DNA of 64,000 nucleotides from RYN-230 sp036509255. GTDB taxonomy: Bacteria; Actinomycetota; Actinomycetes; Streptosporangiales; Streptosporangiaceae. The DNA is taken from NCBI GenBank assembly GCA_036509255.1, contig DATCFY010000218.1, positions 1-64,000 on the forward strand. The letters are read 5' to 3'. The translations under genes and the position numbers were made by a program. Shown one piece after another: positions 1 through 7,529 of this stretch; the stretch's first letter is position 1, and each line of letters starts with the position of its first letter. The notes beneath the pieces are model-generated. The model saw nothing but the letters and a program-made list of their open reading frames with translations. It did not search any database and was not told the origin of the DNA.

Positions 1-569
1 TGGAAGGTCTGCTCGGCAGGGTCGACGGCCCAGCCGCGCGCCACGCCCCAGACCAGCGACTTCGGGAACGGATCGCCGACGCACTCCTGCGGGTACGGCG
101 AGGTGGCCGGACTGCTGGGACTGGCCCGTTCCGGGTCGTAACTGTCCGGGCAGAACTCCAGGCGGCTCGACCCCACGACCTTGCCTGCGGAGTTTCTGAC
201 GGTCAGGTTGACGAAGTCCTTCAGGCCGTACGGCACCGTCCCGATGACGCTGGCCGGCCAGGGAATGCGCTGGGTGCCGCCGCCGGCTAGGTGGACGACC
301 TGGGTGATGGTTAGCGGGGTCGCGTAGTCCGGTCGCTGCACGTCGAGCTCGAGCGCGGAGCCCAGTGAGGCGACCCAGATGCCAGGGTCGATGTACACCT
401 GATGGCCATACCTCGGGACGGTAATGCTGTTCTGCGCCACGATCAGCTTCACGTGCGGCCCCGTGGCCGCGGCGGCCCCCGCCCCGGCCACCGGCCCGCC
501 TACTGCCGCTACCGCTAAACTCGCCGCCGCTACCGCGGCCCAGCGCGGTCGCCAGCCAGTTCGTTTCAT
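1..569 (-). CDS. Secreted lysyl-oxidase-family protein (3' part beyond window)
   Basis: The ATG at 569 opens an uninterrupted frame that runs off the left edge (189 codons visible). The first ~40 residues are a signal peptide: Lys/Arg start, Ala/Val-rich core, Ala-rich cleavage region. The mature part matches the front half of actinobacterial lysyl-oxidase-like proteins: a YIDPGIWVAS strand, an ELDVQR strand, Ile-Thr-Gln-Val, then FCPDS and a segment with SPYPQECVGDPF and LVWGVARGWAVDP. Such proteins are exported copper enzymes or their relatives; the copper-binding His residues would lie in the missing C-terminal half, so activity cannot be judged. It faces away from the ureC fragment, whose lost 3' end lies immediately upstream of this gene. 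Confidence 0.72.
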   Translation of the reverse strand, partial: MKRTGWRPRWAAVAAASLAVAAVGGPVAGAGAAAATGPHVKLIVAQNSITVPRYGHQVYIDPGIWVASLGSALELDVQRPDYATPLTITQVVHLAGGGTQRIPWPASVIGTVPYGLKDFVNLTVRNSAGKVVGSSRLEFCPDSYDPERASPSSPATSPYPQECVGDPFPKSLVWGVARGWAVDPAEQTF

Positions 570-751
570 GAGTACCTCCACGGTTTCCCCCGTCCCGTTT
601 CTGGCCGGGACGCGCAGCCAATTCCCATGGAAACGGTACTGCCGATAGGCGGGAAAGGCCATGACTGACTTTCGTCACGACATATCCGGTGAAAATGTTG
701 CTCGGATACCCATTACTATTAAATAACGATTATTCAGGGCGGCCGCCTCGC

Positions 752-1042
752 TCAGTAGCCGGCACGTTCCTCGCCCAGGTCAAGCCTGCGGGCCAGCACC
801 GCCCCGGTGATCACCAGGTCTGGCGTGCCCTCGGCCCGGGTGGCGACCGCCTGGCCCATCGACTCGCGGATCACCTTCCCGCCGCCGAACACGACCTCGT
901 CACCGGCCCCCGCCGGGCCCTGCGACCGGTCCTCGGTGATCTCGATGAGCAGGTTGGTGTCGGCCAGGCGGATACGGTCGCCCGCGGTGGGCCCGAACAG
1001 ATCGGCGTACCGGCTGCGGCCGACCGACGGTGTCTCGCTCAT
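752..1042 (-). pseudogene. ureC: Urease alpha subunit, N-terminal fragment
   Basis: The frame begins as a typical UreC (YADLFGPTAGDRIRLADTNL, then GDEVVFGGGKVIRESMGQ and PDLVITGA) but leaves the family after about residue 80 and stops at codon 97. Urease alpha is normally about 570 residues, so the whole catalytic domain with the nickel ligands and carbamylated Lys is absent. The last ~15 residues (VLARRLDLGEERAGY) do not resemble urease, which points to a deletion junction rather than a point mutation. The start overlaps the ureB stop by 4 nt, as in an intact urease operon. No accessory genes ureD-ureG are present in the window. The product cannot be a functional urease. Confidence 0.9.
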
Positions 1043-1380
1043 GCAGGCTCCCCTGATCCGGGGCTGGCACTTGATCCGGGGCCGCCAGGGTCCAGCGGGC
1101 CGGCCTGCACCGGCCGCAGCCCAGGGACGATCCGGCGGCCGGCCAGCGGGACCAGCGGCACCTCCCGGGTCACGCCCGGCTCGAACCGGATCGCGGTCCC
1201 GGCCGGCACATCCAGGCGGCAGCCCCAGGCTGCCTCTCGGTCGAACTCCAGCGCCGGGTTGGCCGTCGCGAAGTGATAGTGCGACCCGATCTGGACCGGC
1301 CGGTCCCCGGTCTTGGTGACGATGAGCGTGGCCCGGCCGCGGCCCGGATTGAGCGGGATAGGGGCCTCGCCCGGGATCAC
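1039..1380 (-). CDS. ureB: Urease beta subunit
   Basis: A 113-residue protein beginning MIPGEAPIPLNPGR and containing the family signatures DRPVQIGSHYHFATANPALEFDR and GTAIRFEPG, full length for a separate actinobacterial UreB (about 100-120 residues). It is a structural, non-catalytic subunit of the UreABC heterotrimer. It overlaps ureA and ureC by 4 nt (ATGA) at each end, so it was translated by coupling. The reading frame is clean, but with ureC destroyed it has no catalytic partner here. The C-terminal tail after GLRPVQ is Pro/Gly-rich and may already be drifting. Confidence 0.88.
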   Translation of the reverse strand: MIPGEAPIPLNPGRGRATLIVTKTGDRPVQIGSHYHFATANPALEFDREAAWGCRLDVPAGTAIRFEPGVTREVPLVPLAGRRIVPGLRPVQAGPLDPGGPGSSASPGSGEPA

Positions 1381-1637
1381 GGGATCAGCCGGTGCACGGT
1401 GACCAGTTTCGTGCCGTCCGGGAAGGTCGCCTCGACCTGGACCGAGTCCAGCATCTCCGGGACACCATCCATGACGTCGTCCGCGGTCAGGACGTGACGC
1501 CCCGCCTCCATCAGGTCCGCGACGCTGCGCCCGTCCCGCGCTCCCTCCAGCACGTAGGCCGCGATGACGGCGGTCGCCTCCGGGTAGTTCAGCCGCAGGC
1601 CGCGGCCGCGGCGTTCGCGGGCCAGGCCGGCGGCCAC
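1377..1637 (-). CDS. ureA: Urease gamma subunit, start codon apparently lost
   Basis: Clear UreA sequence (LNYPEATAVIAAYVLEGARDG, ADDVMDGVPEMLDSVQVEATFPDG). Homology continues upstream of the GTG at 1637: the same frame reads LISPHEQERLLLHV, the normal UreA N terminus, but no ATG, GTG or TTG precedes it in frame before the stop near 1731; only a CTG exists. Where the start should be, the DNA is one arm of an 11-bp inverted repeat (1675-1712). Translation from the internal GTG would lack ~15 N-terminal residues. Together with the ureC truncation this suggests a dead operon; the gene could equally be listed as a pseudogene. Confidence 0.75.
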   Translation of the reverse strand: MAAGLARERRGRGLRLNYPEATAVIAAYVLEGARDGRSVADLMEAGRHVLTADDVMDGVPEMLDSVQVEATFPDGTKLVTVHRLIP

Positions 1638-1674
1638 GTGCAGCAGCAGTCGCTCCTGCTCGTGAGGGGAGATG

Positions 1675-1712
1675 AGCCCCCTGGGAACGCTACTTGCTGT
1701 CCCCAGGGGGCT
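1675..1712. repeat. Perfect 11-bp inverted repeat (hairpin) at ureA 5' end
   Basis: AGCCCCCTGGG (1675-1685) and CCCAGGGGGCT (1702-1712) are exact inverted copies around a 16-nt loop. One arm occupies the codons where the ureA start should be. There is no T-run on either side, so it is not an obvious intrinsic terminator. It could be the scar or end of an excised element, or a regulatory hairpin. Confidence 0.7.
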
Positions 1713-1958
1713 GAAGGGCGGTGAACTCCGTTAACGCAGATTTAACGATGCCGGCCCGGGCCCGGACGGGCGTCCCGCCGGTATCGCGCCGCCGGGCTAG
1801 CCGTGAGGCAACGAATAACTATCAAAGCGCCCAGGCGCTGTTCGGCTGGGCGTGGGAGCGGGAACGATGGACCAAGGGAAAGTAAAGTACCCCGGGTATC
1901 AGGGTGGCCAGAGAGATTCCTGAGGACTGGCTTCGACGCGCGTGGGCAGGGGGCCGCG

Positions 1959-4586
1959 GTGTCTGACGAGACCCCGGCGTTTGGCGGGTTCGGTGTCGGT
2001 TCCCGCCTGGCCGGGTACCGGCTCGATAAGCAGATCGGCCGGGGCGGCATGGCCGTGGTCTACCGCGCCTGGGACAACCGTCTCGAGCGCCCGGTCGCGA
2101 TCAAGGTCCTGTCGCCCGAGCTGGCCCGGGACGAGGCGTTCCGGCAGCGGTTCATCCGGGAATCACGCACCGCGGCGGCCGTGGACCACCCCAACATCAT
2201 CCCGATCTTCGAAGCGGGTGAGGCCAACGGGGTGCTGTTCATCGCGATGCGCTTCGTGCAGGGGCCGAACGTGCAGTCGCTGGTCGAAAGCGGGGGGCCG
2301 CTGCCCGCCGCCCGCGCCTGTCACATCATCACCCAGGTCGCGGCGGCCCTGGAGGCGGCTCATTCGCATGGCCTGGTCCACCGGGACGTCAAGCCAGGCA
2401 ACATCCTGCTGGATGCCGCGGGCGGGGGAGACGACTATCCCGGCCACGCCTACCTCTGCGATTTCGGCCTGAGTAAGCGGGCTCTGTCGGTCAGCGCGCT
2501 GACCTCGACGGGGCAGTTCCTCGGAACGCTGGACTACATCGCGCCCGAGCAGATCGAGGCCCGGGCGGTGGACGGGCGCACGGATGAGTACGCGCTGGCC
2601 TGTGCCGCATTCACCATGCTCACGGGCCAGCCGCCGTTCGTCAGGGACGAGTCGGTCGCGGTCATGTGGGCCCAGATCTCCGCCGTGCCGCCCACGCTGA
2701 CCAGCCGCCGCCCCGACCTGCCCGCGGCCGTCGACCAGGTCATCGCGAAGGCCCTGGCCAAGGTCCCCACCGACCGGTACGCCACCTGCCCGGAGTTCGC
2801 CGTCGCGCTGCGCCGGGCCTGCGGGCTCCAGTCGTCCGGGACCGGCCCGGGACCAGCTGGCGTCTTCCCGGACCTGCCGCCCCGTGAGACCACGCAGGTC
2901 GTGCCCGCGGTCCCCGGGGATTCCGGGCCCGCACCAGCCGCTGACGCGCCGGCCGAGTCCCCGGGAGAGCCCGGGACCGGACAGCTTCCGGCCGCCTCCC
3001 CCGCCGGTGACACGGGTCCCGCCACCCAGATCGCCGGGCCAGTCTCCGCCGGCTCCCCGCCGGGTGAGGCGCTGCCCCGCGAGAGCGGGCCGGGTGACGC
3101 GCCGCCGCCTGACGCGCGGCCGGGTGACGCGCGGCCGGGTGATGCGCCACCGGGTGACGCGCCACCGGGTGACGCGCCGCCGTGGGAGTCCTTGTACCGG
3201 GAGCCCCGGTCACGGAAGGCAGACCCGCGCCGGCCCGCTGCCGCGGCGGCTGGCCCTCCAGGGCCGGCCGACGCAACCCGGGATGTGCCGCCCGTCGGCC
3301 CGGGCTACCCCGCGAAGCCCCCCGGGCCGACGCCCGGCTTCAGCCGGCGGACCCCGCCGGCGCGGCCGGGGCCGGCGCCCGGCTCGCCCCGGCGGCGCCG
3401 CGGCCTGTGGGCGCTTATCGCGCTCGCCGCCGTCGTGGTTCTCGCCGTGGTCGTGGCCGTCGTGGCCAAGCCCTTCTCGTCCGGCGACAAGACCGTCGGG
3501 TCGTCTCAGCCGCTGCCTCCGCTGGCGGTGCCCGGCTGCACCACTCAGGCGGCCGGGGCGTCGCAGCTCAGCCACGTGTCGAGCCACATGGTCTCCACCA
3601 GCGGGCATCCGTTCGACGTGGCGGTGACACCCGGCTTCGCGTTCGTGTCCGGCGCCGGCAGCGGTCTCACTGTGCTGAACACCCAGAAGTCCGTCCCGGT
3701 CCGCATGTGGGACAGTCACTCGCTGGGCCACGCCCAGGGGGAGGCGCTCACCCCGAACGGGCACTTCCTGGCTGTCACCGGCGGCAGCGGGATCACCGTG
3801 TTCCGGGTCAGTGACCTGGAACAGCACCCGGGGGCCACCGCGATGGGGTCGCTGTTCAGCCCGGGCCAGACGCACGCGGAAGACGTGGCCATCACCCCGG
3901 ACGGGCGGTTCGCGTTCGTTACCTTCCAGAACAGTGCGAGTGTCGGGGTGTTCAACCTGCAGCGCGCGCTCTCCTCTGGCTTCGGGTCCGGTGACGTCGT
4001 CGGCCTCATCCCGGTGGGGCCGCAGCCGATCGGGATCGCGATACCTCCTGACGGTAAGCACGCCTACGTGGCCAGCGACCAGGCCGACTCCTCCGCTCCC
4101 GGAGTGCTGAGCGTCATCGACGTGAGCCAGGCGGAGCAGCATCCTGGAGCCGCCAGCGTGATCAAGAAGGTGCCAGCCGGGTGCAAGCCCAACCGGATCG
4201 CCTTCTCGGCGGGCGGCCAGAATCTGTGGGTGACAGCGGTTGGCTCCAACGCCGTGCTGGGGTTCTCGACCGCCAAGCTGCTCAGCGATCCCGGGCACGC
4301 CCTCCTGGCCCGCGTCGCGGTAGGCCAGTCACCGCTGGGGCTGGCCGTCATCAGTCACGGAACCCGCATCGTGGTCGCCGACTCCAACAAGGTCCCCCAG
4401 CCGGGGTCCACGCCCAACCTCGCGGTGGTCAGCGTGAGCAAAGCGCTGGCCCGTAAGCCAGCGCTGCTCGGCTATATCCGGTCCGGCTTGGAGCCCCGCC
4501 AGTTCGGGGTCAGCCACGGCACGCTGCTGGTCGCGAACACCAAGTCGGCTCAGATCCAGGCCGTGCCGCTGGGCACCTTGCCCTGA
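1959..4586 (+). CDS. Membrane Ser/Thr protein kinase with extracellular beta-propeller
   Basis: Start chosen at GTG 1959 behind a GGCAGGGGG ribosome site, giving 875 residues; a longer frame from 1803 lacks kinase-like sequence. Residues ~15-285 are a Hanks-type kinase: glycine loop IGRGGMAVV, AIKVL lysine, HRDVKPGN catalytic loop (~141), CDFGLSK and APEQIE. A Pro/Asp-rich juxtamembrane linker (~290-475) includes tandem PGDA(R/P) units from 15-nt DNA repeats at about 3110-3182. One transmembrane helix (~482-503) follows an Arg-rich stop. The remaining ~370 residues are outside the cell and look like a YVTN/YncE-type propeller (DVAVTPGFAFV, AITPDGRFAFVTF, IPPDGKHAYVAS). The sensor is thus a propeller rather than the usual PASTA repeats; ligand and substrates are unknown. 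Confidence 0.9.
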   Translation: MSDETPAFGGFGVGSRLAGYRLDKQIGRGGMAVVYRAWDNRLERPVAIKVLSPELARDEAFRQRFIRESRTAAAVDHPNIIPIFEAGEANGVLFIAMRFVQGPNVQSLVESGGPLPAARACHIITQVAAALEAAHSHGLVHRDVKPGNILLDAAGGGDDYPGHAYLCDFGLSKRALSVSALTSTGQFLGTLDYIAPEQIEARAVDGRTDEYALACAAFTMLTGQPPFVRDESVAVMWAQISAVPPTLTSRRPDLPAAVDQVIAKALAKVPTDRYATCPEFAVALRRACGLQSSGTGPGPAGVFPDLPPRETTQVVPAVPGDSGPAPAADAPAESPGEPGTGQLPAASPAGDTGPATQIAGPVSAGSPPGEALPRESGPGDAPPPDARPGDARPGDAPPGDAPPGDAPPWESLYREPRSRKADPRRPAAAAAGPPGPADATRDVPPVGPGYPAKPPGPTPGFSRRTPPARPGPAPGSPRRRRGLWALIALAAVVVLAVVVAVVAKPFSSGDKTVGSSQPLPPLAVPGCTTQAAGASQLSHVSSHMVSTSGHPFDVAVTPGFAFVSGAGSGLTVLNTQKSVPVRMWDSHSLGHAQGEALTPNGHFLAVTGGSGITVFRVSDLEQHPGATAMGSLFSPGQTHAEDVAITPDGRFAFVTFQNSASVGVFNLQRALSSGFGSGDVVGLIPVGPQPIGIAIPPDGKHAYVASDQADSSAPGVLSVIDVSQAEQHPGAASVIKKVPAGCKPNRIAFSAGGQNLWVTAVGSNAVLGFSTAKLLSDPGHALLARVAVGQSPLGLAVISHGTRIVVADSNKVPQPGSTPNLAVVSVSKALARKPALLGYIRSGLEPRQFGVSHGTLLVANTKSAQIQAVPLGTLP

Positions 4587-4594
4587 CCCCGGAT

Positions 4595-4600
4595 TAGGCT
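4595..4600 (+). promoter_or_regulatory. Leaderless-type -10 hexamer TAGGCT
   Basis: TAGGCT ends 7 nt before the ATG at 4608, and no ribosome binding site is present, so transcription probably starts at the A of the start codon. Confidence 0.55.
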
Positions 4601-4607
4601 GGCCGTC

Positions 4608-5543
4608 ATGCCGAACGAGCCGCACCGAACCCTTGTGCTGGCCACCCCGGACGGACGGCAGCTCGAGGTGCTCGACACCGGCCCGGACGATGGCCTGCCG
4701 CTGATCTTCCACAACGGCACTCCCGGCGGACTGGTGGCCTTCCCGGCCATGGTCGCCGAGGCGGCGCGGCGCGGGCTGCGCACCGTCATGTACGCCCGCC
4801 CGGGCTACGGCAGGTCCACCGGGCAGCCAGACCGCCGCGTCGCCGATGCAGCCGCCGACGTCGCGACGGTGCTCGACGGCCTCGGAGCCCCGCAGTTCGT
4901 GACCGTCGGCTGGTCTGGCGGCGGCCCGCACGCGCTGGCCTGCGCGACGCTGCTGCCCGGCCGCTGCCTGGCCGCGGCCTCGCTGGCCGGTGTGGCCCCC
5001 GCCCAGGCCGAGGGCCTGGACTGGACGGCCGGGATGGGCCCGGAGAACGTCACCGAGTTCACCGCCGCCGGGCAGGGCGTAGGTGCGCTCACCGCGTTCC
5101 TGGACGAGGCGGCACCCGGACTCGGCCAGGTCAGCGCCCAGGAGGTGGCGAAGGAAATGGGCGGACTGATCTCCGCCGCAGACCAGGCCGTGGTCACCGC
5201 CGAGTTCGCGGACTACCTGGCCGAGTCTTTCCGGGCCGCCCTGAGCACCGGCACCGCCGGCTGGCGCGACGATGACCTCGCGTTCGTCGGCGACTGGGGT
5301 TTCCCGGTGGAGCAGGCGGGCGTCGTCCCGGTCGCTGTCTGGCAGGGAGAGGAGGACCGGATGGTCCCGTTCTGCCACGGTGAGTGGCTCGCCGCGCACA
5401 TCCCGGGGGCGCGCGGCCACCTGGCCCGGGGTGAGGGCCATCTGACCCTCGCCGCCCGGTCATTCGGCGCTGTGCTGGACGACCTGCTCGACCTGGCGGG
5501 CCAGCCGCCGGCGGGCACCTGGGCCGCGCCCGGACAGGGCTGA
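4608..5543 (+). CDS. Alpha/beta hydrolase
   Basis: A 311-residue alpha/beta-hydrolase fold protein. Visible elements: oxyanion-hole region FHNGTPGG (~35), the strand-turn ARPGYGRS (~64), nucleophile elbow GWSGGGPH with the Ser near residue 103, and near the C terminus the acid region VWQGEEDRMVPF and catalytic His in GEGHLTLA. The GTPGG and ARPGYGRS motifs are typical of hydrolases near the proline-iminopeptidase and haloperoxidase groups; the substrate cannot be told. It follows the kinase gene by 22 nt but appears to have its own leaderless promoter. Confidence 0.85.
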   Translation: MPNEPHRTLVLATPDGRQLEVLDTGPDDGLPLIFHNGTPGGLVAFPAMVAEAARRGLRTVMYARPGYGRSTGQPDRRVADAAADVATVLDGLGAPQFVTVGWSGGGPHALACATLLPGRCLAAASLAGVAPAQAEGLDWTAGMGPENVTEFTAAGQGVGALTAFLDEAAPGLGQVSAQEVAKEMGGLISAADQAVVTAEFADYLAESFRAALSTGTAGWRDDDLAFVGDWGFPVEQAGVVPVAVWQGEEDRMVPFCHGEWLAAHIPGARGHLARGEGHLTLAARSFGAVLDDLLDLAGQPPAGTWAAPGQG

Positions 5544-5552
5544 GCCGTCGGG

Positions 5553-5861
5553 TCAGGCGGACCGGGCGGAACGCTCCGCCTGGTGGACACGGCGGCCCCC
5601 ACCGGGCCCGGAGTGCCGGCGGCCCGGCACCGCGGCCACGGCGGTGGCGTGCTGGCGGGCGGCCGCGAGTCCTGGCGCGGACCGCCGTGCCGCCTCCGTG
5701 CTGATCTGGCCGCGCCGCTCCTTGGCCCGGAAATGGGCCCGGGCCTCGGCGTAGTCGGGGTGGCGCTCGGGGCGGTTGAACGTCAGCCACATCGGGATGC
5801 CGACGATAGCCAGGAAGACCAGAACTACCAGGGGGACATTGAGCCAGACCATGCCGGTCAC
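5553..5861 (-). CDS. Small single-pass membrane protein
   Basis: Begins at GTG 5861, five nt after an AAGGAGG ribosome site. The 102-residue product has one N-terminal transmembrane helix (WLNVPLVVLVFLAIVGIPMW), then a charged segment FNRPERHPDYAEARAHFRAKE and a low-complexity Arg/Ala/Gly tail. The start signal and the helix support a real gene; the tail from about residue 60 may be drifting. No family is recognised. It is convergent with the preceding hydrolase, with 9 nt between the stops. Confidence 0.55.
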   Translation of the reverse strand: MTGMVWLNVPLVVLVFLAIVGIPMWLTFNRPERHPDYAEARAHFRAKERRGQISTEAARRSAPGLAAARQHATAVAAVPGRRHSGPGGGRRVHQAERSARSA

Positions 5862-6005
5862 TAGGGCCTCCTTATGCGCTCCTCCGGCAGCGGCCCTGCC
5901 GGTTCGTCACTACGAAGATCCCGCCGGGCGTTCTGCCCGCCGCCGGCACACCTTCTCAGCCGGCTATGAATCACCCGGCACCGCTGGATGGCCTGGCCCG
6001 GCGGA

Positions 6006-6416
6006 TCAGGGGTGCAGGGCCAGGCCCTTGCAGACCTTGCCCACCGCGTTCCGCGGCCCGTAGACCGCGACCCCGGCCAGTCGCAGATCACCGGCGGCCA
6101 CGGCCCGGACCACCTCCCGGTTGGCGTCGTCGTGCCCGGTGGCGAACATGTCCTCGGTGTAGATCGCGACGGGCATCTGCCGGGCGACCGCACGCTCGCG
6201 CACCGTGCCCAGGCCCGGTCCGTCCGCCGCGTAGACCAGCACCGGCTGGCGGAACATCTCCAGGTAGCGATGACCTGACCTGTCCTCATATGGCTTCCCG
6301 ATGGTCTCGCCGAAGCCCGCAGCAACCCCGCTGGCCAGGAACGCCGTCACGTTCAGCCGCTGCCAGGTGGCCAGGTCTTCGCGCACCGCAATCGCGATCT
6401 TGGTATCAAAGCGCAT
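6006..6416 (-). CDS. DUF2000 family protein
   Basis: A 136-residue protein with the DUF2000 layout: MRFDTKIAIAVREDLATWQ start, LNVTAFLASG, YEDRSGHRYLEMFRQPVLVY, and MPVAIYTEDMFATGHDDANR near residue 90. The family is of unknown biochemical function and is related to peptidyl-tRNA hydrolase II-like folds. It is transcribed away from the AraC regulator at 6573, about 156 bp apart, and AraC/DUF2000 pairs are seen in other actinobacteria, so the regulator may control this gene. The frame looks intact and full length. Confidence 0.85.
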   Translation of the reverse strand: MRFDTKIAIAVREDLATWQRLNVTAFLASGVAAGFGETIGKPYEDRSGHRYLEMFRQPVLVYAADGPGLGTVRERAVARQMPVAIYTEDMFATGHDDANREVVRAVAAGDLRLAGVAVYGPRNAVGKVCKGLALHP

Positions 6417-6572
6417 CTGCCCACCGTCGCCCCTGGCCCCGGCTCAGTCTTGAACGCCTGAGCGCCCCCGCCTTCCCCTGATCGTGGTCAAAACTGCCAC
6501 ATGTGGCAGATATCGACCAGGATCAATGGAAATCCGGAGAGGCGGAGGCCGCGAGATACTCGGAGGGTGGGA

Positions 6573-7397
6573 GTGAGCGGGGACTGGTCCCGGTACTGGC
6601 GGTCGGCGGATGAGCCGCTGGAGGCCATGCATGCTCACTTCCGGGAGCACGTGTACCACCGGCACAGTCACGACTCCTACTCGTTTGGCGTCACCGAGTC
6701 CGGCGCGCAGTCCTTCACGTGCCGGGGCGCCGCGTACACCAGCGCGGCCGGGATGGTCATGGCCTTCAACCCTGACGATCCCCACGACGGCCACGCCAGC
6801 ACCGGCCAGGGGTTCAGCTACCGCATGATCCATATCGGTCCTGGCCTGGTGGCGGAAGTGCTGGCGGACATCGGCGGCCATCCGGCCGGGTGGCCGCTGT
6901 TCGCGACCCCGGTCCTGTCGGATCCCGGGCTCGCCGCCGCGTTGCGGCGGCTGCATCAGGCGGTGACCGGGCCGGCCACCCCGCTGGAGCGAGGCGAGTT
7001 GCTCACCGCGGCGCTGGGCCGGGCGGCCCGGGCGGCGGCGAGGCGGCCAGCGGGCCCGGGCTCAATCGGCGCCGCCGAGACCATGCGCATCGCCCGGCGG
7101 GTTCGCGAGGTGCTCGACGGAAACTATGCCGACCCGATCTCCGGCGACGACCTAGCCGTCGCCGCGGGGTGCAGCCGCTACGCGGCGTACCGGGCGTTCC
7201 GGTCCGTGGCCGGGCTGGCTCCCGGCGAGTACCAGCGCCAGCTGCGGCTGCGCGCTGCCCGGCGGGCGCTGGCCCGCGGCACGCCGCCCGGGCAGGCCGC
7301 GGCGGATGCGGGATTCGCTGACCAGGCCCACCTGACCCGCTGGTTCCGCCGCTGCTACGGCATCACCCCCGCCGCTTACGCACGCGCCGGCCGCTAA
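6573..7397 (+). CDS. AraC-family transcriptional regulator
   Basis: Start set at GTG 6573, following a GGAGG site; an upstream frame from 6501 adds unlike sequence. The 274-residue protein has an N-terminal cupin ligand domain (HFREHVYHRHSHDSYSFGVTE, then MAFNPDDPHDGH) and a C-terminal double helix-turn-helix (DLAVAAGCSRYAAYRAF, ADAGFADQAHLTRWFRRCYGITPAAY). The His-rich cupin motif is typical of AraC effector domains. It probably regulates the divergent DUF2000 gene and itself. The ligand is unknown. Confidence 0.9.
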   Translation: MSGDWSRYWRSADEPLEAMHAHFREHVYHRHSHDSYSFGVTESGAQSFTCRGAAYTSAAGMVMAFNPDDPHDGHASTGQGFSYRMIHIGPGLVAEVLADIGGHPAGWPLFATPVLSDPGLAAALRRLHQAVTGPATPLERGELLTAALGRAARAAARRPAGPGSIGAAETMRIARRVREVLDGNYADPISGDDLAVAAGCSRYAAYRAFRSVAGLAPGEYQRQLRLRAARRALARGTPPGQAAADAGFADQAHLTRWFRRCYGITPAAYARAGR

Positions 7398-7529
7398 CGC
7401 CCGCCTGGCCAGCCAGCCCGGGCAGCTACCCGGGCCGACCGGCCACCCGGCCCACCAGCCGCCCGGTCCAGCCGCGTAGGCACCCGGCTTATCAGCGGCG
7501 GACGACCGGGGCGCGGCGCGGGCTTTCCG

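Noticed and set aside
3110..3182. Short tandem repeats that could suggest a CRISPR-like array
   Set aside because: The 15-nt units have no spacers and lie in frame within the kinase linker.
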